From: Brachionus rotundiformis
Taxonomy: Eukaryota > Rotifera > Eurotatoria > Ploima > Brachionidae
Length of the DNA stretch: 64,000 nucleotides
Assembly (NCBI GenBank): GCA_016802295.1
Contig: JAESIW010000210.1
Coordinates: 124,001 to 188,000, forward strand
Reading direction: 5' to 3'
Below are positions 17,757-26,455 of this stretch, piece by piece (the stretch's first letter is position 1; each line of letters begins with the position of its first letter). The notes below the pieces were generated by a model, which saw only the letters and a list, made by a program, of their open reading frames with translations, ran no database searches and was not told the origin of the DNA. The position numbers and the translations under genes are program-made.

Positions 17757-19187
17757 TTGTGTTGTAGTATACCAAGGTGCGTTAAAGTATTTAGCAGCGT
17801 TAACGCCTTAAACCGCAATATACATAATAGCGAGGTGCAGGGCAGTGCGGTAACTACTGGTGCGTTAGATATTAATTTAGATGCAGACACACAGTCGTTA
17901 AACGCAATAGGCAATGCTAAAACTATACTAGAGTTTGGTAAAACTATAGGTGTTACAGGAACAAATGCGTTTTTTTTAACAGGCAACAAAGAAGGTGTGT
18001 TAAATAATATTGTAAAAGGTGCCGCTATAGATATGCTAACGGCCGAAGCCGCTAAAAAAGGAATAAACCCATTGCAAAACCCAAAAGAGTATCAAGAATT
18101 ATTTGCAAAATATAATCTTTCAAAAGCGGATATAATAGCGTATAATAATAGTAAGCACAGTAACAATAAAAGTGACGTGGCAGGATTTGCAACAAAGGAT
18201 AAAAGCAAAGTGGCAATAAATTTAGGAAGTAAAGAGAACGAAACCAGCAAAGGTTTTACAGATGCGTTATGGCACGAGCAAGGGCACATAGCAGACCAAG
18301 TTAACGATATTAACGACACAGAAGCTAAAGAAAACTATGCCAACAAGTTTGCGGCAGCGGGTGGTTTTTCTACTACATTAAACGACTTTTTGTTTAGAAG
18401 TAAAGAAAATGCCTTTACAAACCAAAACATAAGCACGTATAAGGCAAACAATACAGCAAAGTTAAACAGTAACAATGCCTTTGTTAACACCCTGCAACCC
18501 AACAATTTGGATTATAAAACTTATTTAAAAGATGGTAGGGTTATAATAAAAAATGATGATTTAAACATTAATTCTGTTTTTGATGCTAAAAAGCAAGGGT
18601 TAACTATTCAATTTTTTGAAAATAAAGAGCTATCTGATAGTTTAAAAACTACAAACAAAGATATGGCAAATGCCCTTGAAATAAAACCTATAGAAGGAAT
18701 AAGTATTAATGATAGCGATGAAGCTAGATTATATGATATAAAAAATAGAGTGTTTAGCACTTTATCGGGCAAAGAAGAGACTGTATTGTTGCCTAAAGCT
18801 TTAGTAGATACAGTAAATTTGTTAGATGATATAAACACAACTTTAAAGCCTTTATTAACAAAAAACATTAACTTGCCTAGTTTAGCATTTAGCTATATAA
18901 ACGAAGGAATACAAGTTTTTTCAACAAATAATAATTTAAAAGCTGGCTTAACAAAAATAGATAATACTCTATCTGCTATTAACCCTTTAGGCGCGTTAAT
19001 ACTATCATCGCAAAGTATAGTTAATGATTTAAATAATAAGCAACAGCATTCTACTATTAGTGCTACTAGTACACTGCTACAAGAATGGAGTACAACATAT
19101 ACTCCGGCACCTTGGAAAAACAATAAAGAAACAAATAGCATAACTAATTTTTATAAAGAATTAGCAGCTAAACATAATAAAGAATAA
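17757..19187 (+). CDS. Orphan C-terminal cassette of a polymorphic-toxin-like surface protein (cassette 1)
   Basis: Open frame of up to 476 residues with no RBS and only a TTG at its left edge, so it looks like the 3' piece of a much larger gene. Residues about 20-255 resemble a pre-toxin region. They include WHEQGHIAD at 18273-18287, an HExxH zinc-peptidase-like motif. From 18521 the C-terminal ~220 residues are unrelated to cassette 2; their activity is not recognisable. A membrane protein gene starts 54 bases after the stop and could be the immunity partner. The resemblance to displaced CdiA-CT cassettes is by layout, not by a named toxin family. Confidence 0.55.
   Translation: MCCSIPRCVKVFSSVNALNRNIHNSEVQGSAVTTGALDINLDADTQSLNAIGNAKTILEFGKTIGVTGTNAFFLTGNKEGVLNNIVKGAAIDMLTAEAAKKGINPLQNPKEYQELFAKYNLSKADIIAYNNSKHSNNKSDVAGFATKDKSKVAINLGSKENETSKGFTDALWHEQGHIADQVNDINDTEAKENYANKFAAAGGFSTTLNDFLFRSKENAFTNQNISTYKANNTAKLNSNNAFVNTLQPNNLDYKTYLKDGRVIIKNDDLNINSVFDAKKQGLTIQFFENKELSDSLKTTNKDMANALEIKPIEGISINDSDEARLYDIKNRVFSTLSGKEETVLLPKALVDTVNLLDDINTTLKPLLTKNINLPSLAFSYINEGIQVFSTNNNLKAGLTKIDNTLSAINPLGALILSSQSIVNDLNNKQQHSTISATSTLLQEWSTTYTPAPWKNNKETNSITNFYKELAAKHNKE
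18156..18520 (+). repeat. Direct repeat, copy 1 (pre-toxin segment)
   Basis: 365 bases about 95% identical to 21767-22132. The homology covers the HEQGH motif and stops abruptly after codons for NNLDYKT; beyond that point the two copies share nothing. The sharp edge marks the constant/variable boundary of the cassettes. Confidence 0.9.
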
Positions 19188-19241
19188 TAAAGTTGCTTTG
19201 TTAATATTGTATTGCAATTAAAATAGTTTACTGGAAAAATA

Positions 19242-20012
19242 ATGTTACAAAATTTTCTATTACTAATATTAAAACGCTATAACATTAATAATTATACATT
19301 TAGTGCGTTTTTAAATATAATTATGTATGCAGGTATTAATTTTTTGTATGTTGTTTTTATACACTCTAGTTATATTAGCTATCTTTTTATTATTAATAAT
19401 AAATTATTTGCATTTACAATATCTACAATCTATAGCTGCTTTTTTGTTTTTAATATACTGATTTTGTTAAAATTTGCTTTTATAAATTTATTTACTAGGT
19501 GCTATAATGTTGAGAGCAAGTATTCTTTTAAAAGTGCTAGAATTTCTGTTTTTAATAATATTCTGTTGCGAATATATTGTATAAAACCAACATTAGATTT
19601 AAGTTTTTTTAAAGAAAAAAATACTGGAATAGCAAGTTGGTTGTGGAAAAACGGTGTTTTATATTTTTTTTATATAAACTTAGTGGTTAATTATACAAAA
19701 GCAAAAGGATATATGTATGGCAATTTTTTTATTAGATCTCAAGCTGTTGGGCTTGGTATAGCTTGTTTGTATTTATATAATCTAAGCTTAATAGCTTTGT
19801 TAACAGGTTATAATATACAAGAATATATTATGATTATTGTTTTTATAAACTTTATGTTTATATGTTTTGTTATTTTGTTTTTATTAATTTTTTATAAACT
19901 TAATGTATTTATTGTAAAAGTAAAAACAACAATTTTATTAGTATTTGTGCAGTTAATTATCTCTGCATTATTATATATTGCTTTATTATTAATAAAAGTA
20001 TATTATATTTAA
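19242..20012 (+). CDS. Membrane protein after cassette 1 (possible immunity protein)
   Basis: A 256-residue protein with about six hydrophobic segments and a hydrophilic central part containing WLWKNG. No family recognised. It starts 54 bases after cassette 1 in the same direction and is followed at once by another cassette fragment, which is the usual position of an immunity gene. If it protects, the cognate toxin would act at the membrane. Function is inference only. Confidence 0.5.
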   Translation: MLQNFLLLILKRYNINNYTFSAFLNIIMYAGINFLYVVFIHSSYISYLFIINNKLFAFTISTIYSCFFVFNILILLKFAFINLFTRCYNVESKYSFKSARISVFNNILLRIYCIKPTLDLSFFKEKNTGIASWLWKNGVLYFFYINLVVNYTKAKGYMYGNFFIRSQAVGLGIACLYLYNLSLIALLTGYNIQEYIMIIVFINFMFICFVILFLLIFYKLNVFIVKVKTTILLVFVQLIISALLYIALLLIKVYYI

Positions 20013-20026
20013 TAGTTGCCATTGCA

Positions 20027-20506
20027 ATGGTGCCTGTTGGTGGGCAGGCTATGTTAGGGGTTAAGGCGGGTAAAACTTTATTGGGTATGTCTGGTGTGGC
20101 TTCTGCATCTAAGCAACTATTACAAGCAGGTAAAATTGCTGTAAATGTTGGAACAATACCTGTTGTGGCGGCTAAAGGTATTGCAGATATTACAAATAAT
20201 AACCAGTACAATAAGCCTTTAAATAACTTAAATACAGATTTTAGTGCAATAGATAAAGTTTTAGAGTTTGCAATTAATCCATCTGTTAAAACGGCAATTA
20301 GTATAGGTTTAGATTATAGTAAAAATGTGGCTATAAATACTTTTAATGTGGTAGAAACTTTAAATAACGCTGTGCATTTACCTATTAGAACAAAAGAAGA
20401 TAACCACAAAAATACTGTAAATACAATAGAGCAAGCAGTTATTTTGCCAGATTTTGGTTCGGGGTATCCTGTTTGTAAGCCAAAAGATAAAGTAATATGT
20501 AAATAA
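20027..20506 (+). pseudogene. Fragment of a third toxin-like C-terminal cassette
   Basis: Open frame of 159 residues starting VPVGGQAMLGVKAGKTLLG, a Gly/Ala/Val-rich stretch typical of the C-terminal part of large surface adhesins and toxins. It ends in a Cys/Lys-rich tail (YPVCKPKDKVICK). It has no RBS or secretion signal, and the frame stays open upstream into the preceding membrane gene, so it looks like a displaced 3' end. No activity recognised. A membrane protein gene follows 16 bases later. Confidence 0.45.
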
Positions 20507-20522
20507 TTAAATACAAGGTAAT

Positions 20523-21758
20523 ATGAATAAAGTATTTTTGTTTTTGCAAGAAGTATTGCATATTAATATAATGAAGTTATTTGCTTTAAGATACGAAGAT
20601 TTGCATAACGATATAAACAGCGATATAACAAAGAATTCTACTGGTTGTATAGCTTATAGTAACAAAGCTAAAAAGCTTAATAAAAGCAAGCTAAATAAAT
20701 TGTTTGGTTTAATAATAGACTGCTTTGTTGTAGTTTTAGCTATTAATCAAGCTATAAAAGGACTGCTTGATTATTTTAATTTAAATACAGAAAATATTAT
20801 TTTTACTATAAATATAATTTTAGGATTACTATTTGCTATACCTTGGTTTATACTGGGAAGCTATATTGTAAAAACCAAGATAGCTAATAACAGATTTTTG
20901 TATGTGTTGTTTTTATTTATTCAGACAATTATATTTGCTCCAATTATTGCACTACATGTTTTAGGATTTCCTGCATTTGTTTTTATATTTATTTTTCTTC
21001 TTATATGGAGTTTTTTTGCTAATAAAAAATTTAATAAGGATAATAATTCTTATCTTTCTTCTTTTTATAATATAAATCTTGTTACAAAAGTTTTTATGGT
21101 TTTAATAATTTATTTTATATTATTTTTACCTTATTACCAATTGCCTATTCATATAGTTTGGCAAGGTATGTTTTTTGTTTTAGGTTTTTTTAATAATACT
21201 TCTAGTGTATCTTTATTGTTACTATTAGAAAGCTTTAAACCTTTGAACCTTGCTGTAATGATTTATTTTAGTATTATATTTAATACTTTTTGGTTATCTG
21301 TGTTTTTAAACGTAATGATGGGAGCTTTTGTTAGGTATAATAAAAAAATTGATATATTTCTTCAGATAGTAATATTATATTCAATAGCTATACCTATTAT
21401 TTTTGTAGTTTATCCGTGGAGCTTTGACTTAATACCTATAGAATCATTTTCGCCTACAGACTTTTATTCTGTTATTCAACCTTTTGCTATTGTGTTAGTA
21501 ATTTATATGTGGGTTCCTAACAAAAGCGTTATAATTAGGCATTTCTCTACAATAAGTTTGTTAAAGTTTTTAAAAATAATTTTGCTATGGTATGCCGTTA
21601 GTTTTTTTGTTATAATATTATGTTTAGTGGCAGGGTATGTGTTAGATGAATTTTTTATAGATACAGCTAGCGATTTTTGGCAAAACAATGTATTAATAAG
21701 CACTTTTAAGCATAAAATACAAACCTATACATTACAAGATTGGTTATATAAGTTTTAA
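20523..21758 (+). CDS. Large multi-pass membrane protein (possible immunity protein)
   Basis: 411 residues with a hydrophilic N-terminal ~55 residues, then about nine hydrophobic segments. The RBS AAGGTAAT lies directly before the ATG. No family recognised. It follows the third cassette fragment by 16 bases and ends 8 bases before the second copy of the pre-toxin repeat, so it belongs to the cassette array. A role as immunity protein is inferred from position only. Confidence 0.5.
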   Translation: MNKVFLFLQEVLHINIMKLFALRYEDLHNDINSDITKNSTGCIAYSNKAKKLNKSKLNKLFGLIIDCFVVVLAINQAIKGLLDYFNLNTENIIFTINIILGLLFAIPWFILGSYIVKTKIANNRFLYVLFLFIQTIIFAPIIALHVLGFPAFVFIFIFLLIWSFFANKKFNKDNNSYLSSFYNINLVTKVFMVLIIYFILFLPYYQLPIHIVWQGMFFVLGFFNNTSSVSLLLLLESFKPLNLAVMIYFSIIFNTFWLSVFLNVMMGAFVRYNKKIDIFLQIVILYSIAIPIIFVVYPWSFDLIPIESFSPTDFYSVIQPFAIVLVIYMWVPNKSVIIRHFSTISLLKFLKIILLWYAVSFFVIILCLVAGYVLDEFFIDTASDFWQNNVLISTFKHKIQTYTLQDWLYKF

Positions 21759-21766
21759 AAAACAAA

Positions 21767-22132
21767 CACAGTAACGATAAAGGTGACGTGGCAGGATTTG
21801 CAACAAAGGATAAAAGCAAAGTGGCAATAAATTTAGGAAGTAAAGAGAACGAAACCAGCAAAGGTTTTACAGATGCGTTTTGGCACGAGCAAGGGCACAT
21901 AGCAGACAACGTTAACGATATTAACGACACAGAAGCCTAAAGAAAACTATGCCAACAAGTTTGCGGCAGCGGGTGGTTTTTCTACTACATTAAACGACTT
22001 TTTGTTTAGAGACAACGAAAATGCCTTTACAAACCAAACCATAAGCACGTATAAGGCAAACAATACAGCACAGTTAAACAGTAACAATGCCTTTGTTAAC
22101 ACCCTGCAACCCAACAATTTGGATTATAAAAC
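21767..22132 (+). repeat. Direct repeat, copy 2 (pre-toxin segment, frameshifted)
   Basis: 366 bases matching 18156-18520, including HEQGH at 21884-21898. One extra C (GAAGCC in place of GAAGC, near 21936) creates an in-frame TAA and separates the HEQGH part from the downstream frame. The left edge lies 8 bases after the preceding stop codon, so the copy has no start of its own. Confidence 0.9.
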
Positions 22133-22868
22133 CATATTATTCAAAGTACCTACTCAAAACTCTACAATAAAAATCTTTGATTTTCTTAGTGATGTTGCAC
22201 CTACTGGAGTAAGCGTACCTGCTAAAGTTGGCTTGGGTATATATAATGCGAACCCAGAGTTAGCCTATACTTCTTTTGTTGCTGTTGAAAGTAATAGTTT
22301 AGAGGAAGCAAGGCAAAAGTTAATAGATGCAGGTATAAATGACAGCGAGGCTGTAATTAATAAATATGTGGATAAAGCTACAGGTAAAGATGTATTTGTT
22401 ACTCCTTCTTACGGATATTTTGCAGATAAAGGCTCTTCTATTCCATATAAGTTAGGTACTTTGGGAGGTAAATTGAACGTAAGTTTTGGAGTTAAAGATG
22501 ATGATAAATTTTTATCTACTAAGCAATATAGAAAAAATATTTTAGAGAGCTACTACGCTGGTGATAAAACTTTACAAAACTACAAAGAAAAATACAATAT
22601 AATTGATGATCTGGAGGTTTCTTCACAAGAAATTAGCGATAATTATAAAAAAGATGTTGAAGTAATTAAGCAATTAAATAGTGTTAATAGTGCAACTATT
22701 CCTTATAGTAATTTAACAGTATTACCTAAAGCAAGCTACAAAGCTACTGTAAATTCTGTTACAGGGTCTGCTTGCAGATTTGCGGGAGGTAGCAATTGTA
22801 GTAATTTAGGGTTAGGTAGTGAAATAAAAATTAAAGAAATTGAAGAAGATGATGATAATAGTAAATAA
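22002..22868 (+). pseudogene. Toxin-like C-terminal cassette 2, cut off from its pre-toxin part
   Basis: Open frame of 288 residues beginning at a TTG inside the repeat, with no RBS. After the shared NNLDYKT boundary come ~245 residues unlike cassette 1. They contain a hydrophobic VGLGIYNANPELAY region, a basic/acidic middle and a C-terminus with two Cys (SACRFAGGSNCS) and an acidic tail. Activity is unknown. The frameshift in the repeat means it is probably silent unless recombined. Two membrane proteins follow. Confidence 0.5.
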
Positions 22869-22893
22869 AGCGGATATATAGGTATAAAAAACG

Positions 22894-23133
22894 ATGCGAC
22901 ATATTATAATTATTGTAATTATTTCTATATTTATTGATTTTGTTTTATTTACTTCTTTTATTATGGGTAATTTATTAATTTTGTTTTTTAATGCAGTGAT
23001 TTGTTTTTTACTGTATAAGTTGATTTATATAAAAATATTTCCAGCACAATCTAAGCAAGTTTTATATACTATGTTTTTTTTAATTCTTACCGCTCAAACT
23101 GTAGTTAATATAATGTATAATCTTTCTTTTTAA
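22894..23133 (+). CDS. Small membrane protein after cassette 2
   Basis: 79 residues with two or three hydrophobic helices (start MRHIIIIVIISIFIDF). It starts 25 bases after cassette 2 and 5 bases before the next membrane gene, so the two are probably co-transcribed. A candidate immunity protein by position; no family recognised. Confidence 0.45.
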   Translation: MRHIIIIVIISIFIDFVLFTSFIMGNLLILFFNAVICFLLYKLIYIKIFPAQSKQVLYTMFFLILTAQTVVNIMYNLSF

Positions 23134-23138
23134 TTTGT

Positions 23139-23966
23139 ATGAAACATAATATATATATATATATTGCTTTTTTGTTAACTCTTTTACTATTAATATTGGT
23201 AGCTTGGTTTTTCACCTTTTTTGCTAATACTTTTAAGTATACATCTGGCGTTAATGTTTTTAGTTTTTCTTTTGGTTCACATTATTTTATGTTTATATCT
23301 TTATTATCTCTTATATTAAAATTGTTTTTTATTAAAAAATCTACTTATAATAACTTACATTACTTTAAACATTCACTATATTTTTTAATAATAATCGTTG
23401 CAACGTTGTTAAGTGTATTATATTTTTTAAATTATAAAAACCACATATTATCGTTTATTTATTATTCTATGTTTTATTATGTACATTATGCAGATCACAT
23501 TTTTTTTCAAAATAACAAATATTTAGTTTTACTAAACGTTTTATTATCTAGGCTTGATTTAATTTTTATAGCACAGTTAGGGTATGCTCAAGTTTTAGTA
23601 AGCTCATTAACTTTTAATGAATTACTAGAGATAATAATAAGTGCTTCACAAGATAAGTCTATTGTTATAGAAAAACTTGTTAGCGTTAAATCAATAGTCT
23701 TGCTTGTGTTGTTTACAGGAGCATGCTATTATATTTTATTTTCTATATATTATGTGTTAATAAATAAATTACGTTATCATAAATTTTTGATTTTGTTTTT
23801 AAGTCTATTGATTTATTTTGGTATTTTTGATAAACTACTTTACAGGGGGCTTGCTATTGCACCTAGTATATTGTTTCTAATTATTGTTGTTTTTATATTT
23901 TTATTTGTTTTTTTCGTTCGCAGATTAACGGTTTTTATATACTTCTTAATAAAAAATAAAAAATAA
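23139..23966 (+). CDS. Multi-pass membrane protein after cassette 2
   Basis: 275 residues with about seven hydrophobic segments and a short basic tail. It begins 5 bases after the 79-residue membrane protein and ends the accessory island. Very Phe/Leu/Tyr-rich, no conserved motif recognised. Possible second member of an immunity pair; function unknown. Confidence 0.5.
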   Translation: MKHNIYIYIAFLLTLLLLILVAWFFTFFANTFKYTSGVNVFSFSFGSHYFMFISLLSLILKLFFIKKSTYNNLHYFKHSLYFLIIIVATLLSVLYFLNYKNHILSFIYYSMFYYVHYADHIFFQNNKYLVLLNVLLSRLDLIFIAQLGYAQVLVSSLTFNELLEIIISASQDKSIVIEKLVSVKSIVLLVLFTGACYYILFSIYYVLINKLRYHKFLILFLSLLIYFGIFDKLLYRGLAIAPSILFLIIVVFIFLFVFFVRRLTVFIYFLIKNKK

Positions 23967-24962
23967 AAAAATAATTACAGTAAAGGTGCAGGTAAAGTGG
24001 TAGGTGTTGCCTTTTTATAATTATAGCTTTTATACCATTATATTATAGACCAGGGGAATTTCACCATATAGAGTTAGGAGCTTCTTTAAGTTTTTCTAGT
24101 ACGTTATATCCATTATTGGTAATACCGGTAAAGCCAACAACACCATTTAATATAATAGTTACTTTTGTTGCTTTTTGTGATATCTTTATACGTACAAACG
24201 TATAGCGCGTATAAATTAAAACCAGTAAGTAAGATTGTTGCAAATAAAAATCATTAATAAAACCTATAGTAAAATATAAAAAATAACTATAACAAATAAA
24301 ACCTGTAATGCAAAGTTATAAAATTAAGCAAAAACAGTAGCAAAGTAAAAAGCACACAAGTTTAAATGTCGCATAATTTATATTATGAGAAACCGCTAAG
24401 GTGTACGCTGTACAAGGTTTACACGCGTTTTACGATTTCTGCATAATATAGTTATTACTTACACAACGCCCCAAGATGCATGTGTTACAAGGTTTACACG
24501 CGTTTTACGATTTCTGCATAATATAGTTATTACTTACACAACGCCCCAAGATGCATGTGTTAAAAGGCTTACACGCGTTTTGTGGTTTCTGTGTAATATA
24601 GTTATTACTTACACAACGCCCCAAGATGCATGTGTTACAAGATATAACAACCCTTAAGATTTCAAAGTCCAAAGAGTTGATAATTTACAAACACAACCTT
24701 TGCTAAAAACAAGCTGTGGCACAACGTCTGTATACGCTATTTTACACAATAATGCTAGAATATTAATTTTTATGCAAATATTTTTATGCAAAAAATACAT
24801 AAATTTCTAAAAACCAATCTAGTTTAGCTTTAATTAGCTTTTTGTTGGTTTCTATCTTTTTTGCTTACATTTGTATTAAACGCCAAACAAAAGCTGTTTA
24901 AAACGCTTTAAATCGAAGCGTTTTTTTTTGCAACCTTTGGCTATAATTACAATTTACATTGT
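23967..24962. other. Non-coding gap with decayed sequence
   Basis: About 1 kb without a convincing gene. Short frames near 24061-24243 exist on both strands but have no RBS or recognisable product, and may be gene remnants. The middle holds a 75-bp tandem repeat. A stretch near 24905 (AAACGCTTT...GAAGCGTTTTTTTTT) may be a terminator. Confidence 0.6.
24412..24636. repeat. 75-bp tandem repeat, three copies
   Basis: Units start at 24412, 24487 and 24562 with the AC(A)AGG...TTACACGCG motif and end in CCCCAAGATGCATGTGTT. Copies 1 and 2 are almost identical and copy 3 carries several changes. A fourth copy breaks off after a few bases at 24637. No coding frame runs through it. Confidence 0.85.
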
Positions 24963-25790
24963 TTACACTATTTTAAAATTAATTTTATTATTTTGTACTG
25001 TACCTATAATTTGCATGTTATCAAAACCTGCAATAGTATTTTTTGCTACTTGCTTGTTAACTTCTTCGTAATCTAACGTTACGCCCATGTGTACAAGTAC
25101 GGCTTGTTTTGGGTTAATGCGTTTAATAATTTCTAACACTTGGCTAAAACTAGCGTGCAAAAAAGTTTGGCTAGTTGTGGTGCAAGCTATAATTAAAATA
25201 GGAATATTTGTGTATTTAATAATTTCTTCTTCTGTTATGCTACTAAAATCTGGAATATAACCAATAGTTTTGTTAAAAATAAATCCTATAGTCTGCATAT
25301 TGCCGTGTTGTTGTCTGGTAATTTGGGTGGATATATTGTTAATTTTAATGGTTTTTTGCTTAGGTTTAATAAGCTTAAAAGTTAAACTAGGCACCACAAA
25401 CTGGCTGTTATCTTTAATGCTAAAAATATAGTAAAAAGCTTTTTTTAAAGCTTTTAAAGTAATACTTGTGCAAATAGTGGGTATAGATTGCTTGTTTAAC
25501 TTGTTTATACTGCGTAGTTCGTTAATACCGTAAATGTGGTCTGCGTGTTCGTGGGTTAATAGCAGGTAGTCTATTTTATTTATATGGTTTTTTAAAGCTT
25601 GCTGTTTAAAATCTGGAGAGCAATCTATTAAAATTTTGGTAGAAACATTGTTAACGTTAAAGTTTAAGTACAAACTGGTGCGTAAGCGTGTGTTTTTTGG
25701 ATTGTTTGGATTGCAGTTTTTGTAACCTAAGCCTAAGTCTGGCACGCCAGTGGAGTTTCCACTACCTAAGATTGTTAAGTTAAATTCCAT
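24963..25790 (-). CDS. MBL-fold metallo-hydrolase (PhnP-like)
   Basis: Metallo-beta-lactamase-fold phosphodiesterase-type hydrolase. It has GSGNSTGVP near the N-terminus, the metal-binding THEHADH motif at about residues 79-85, a Ser/Asp strand (IPDFSSIT) and a late VLVHMG motif with another metal ligand. At 275 residues it resembles the PhnP-like proteins common in alphaproteobacteria beside tatD. No phosphonate genes are near, so the substrate is open. Start at ATG 25790. Confidence 0.8.
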   Translation of the reverse strand: MEFNLTILGSGNSTGVPDLGLGYKNCNPNNPKNTRLRTSLYLNFNVNNVSTKILIDCSPDFKQQALKNHINKIDYLLLTHEHADHIYGINELRSINKLNKQSIPTICTSITLKALKKAFYYIFSIKDNSQFVVPSLTFKLIKPKQKTIKINNISTQITRQQHGNMQTIGFIFNKTIGYIPDFSSITEEEIIKYTNIPILIIACTTTSQTFLHASFSQVLEIIKRINPKQAVLVHMGVTLDYEEVNKQVAKNTIAGFDNMQIIGTVQNNKINFKIV

Positions 25791-25886
25791 TTTTTAGCTT
25801 TTTTTGTTGATTGTGCAGATTTTTTAGCTATAATTAATAATATACTATTTATAATTAAAAAAGTAAAGATATTAAACGAGCAATAC

Positions 25887-26447
25887 ATGAAAAATTTTGT
25901 AACAACCGCCCTATCTATAGCAGTTATTAGTGCTGTATTAGTGGCGTTTTTTGTACTAGGTAATATAATATACACTACTAATTTTGCCCAAATAATAAAA
26001 ATTTTGGTATCTGAATTAAGTTTTATAACCATATATACCATTATAGATAAAAGTAATTATAAATACGGCTTTACCTTTACATCTGTGGTAATATTGCTGT
26101 TAACGTTATTGTATTTGCCTAGCATTAACGTGCCGTTTTTAAGCAATATAAACATAGCTAGTATTTTTTATTCTAGAAACGTGCAGTTAATATCTGTAAC
26201 TATTCTTATTTGCGGAGCAATGCTAAACGCAGTTTTAATAAAGCAGTTGCTACAAAAAAACTTTTCTATTTTGTTTAGTTCTAGGCTATCTACATCTATA
26301 GCCACATTGGTGGAGGTTTCTGTGTTTAGCTATTTGCTAGATCTTGGCATACAAGGTTTTTTTATTACCCTAAGCGTGCGTATATTGTTTATTGTAATTG
26401 TACCTAAAATTGTTTTTTACAGTAAGTCTAAGCCTTTGTTTGGCTAA
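25887..26447 (+). CDS. Membrane protein, possibly a queuosine-precursor (VUT family) transporter
   Basis: 186 residues with about six hydrophobic segments. The stretch SSRLSTSIATLVEVSVF resembles the Arg/Ser/Thr...Asp-Thr motif of YhhQ/VUT transporters, but the usual Asp is not conserved. It is divergent from the MBL hydrolase and ends 8 bases before the CRISPR array. Family assignment is tentative. Confidence 0.4.
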   Translation: MKNFVTTALSIAVISAVLVAFFVLGNIIYTTNFAQIIKILVSELSFITIYTIIDKSNYKYGFTFTSVVILLLTLLYLPSINVPFLSNINIASIFYSRNVQLISVTILICGAMLNAVLIKQLLQKNFSILFSSRLSTSIATLVEVSVFSYLLDLGIQGFFITLSVRILFIVIVPKIVFYSKSKPLFG

Positions 26448-26455
26448 GGGGGCGG

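Noticed and set aside
17757..23966. Prophage or transposon explanation for the island
   Set aside because: No integrase, transposase, terminal inverted repeat, capsid or tail gene is visible.
24061..24243. 60-residue minus-strand frame, with a second open frame on the plus strand
   Set aside because: No RBS, no recognised family; probably decayed sequence.
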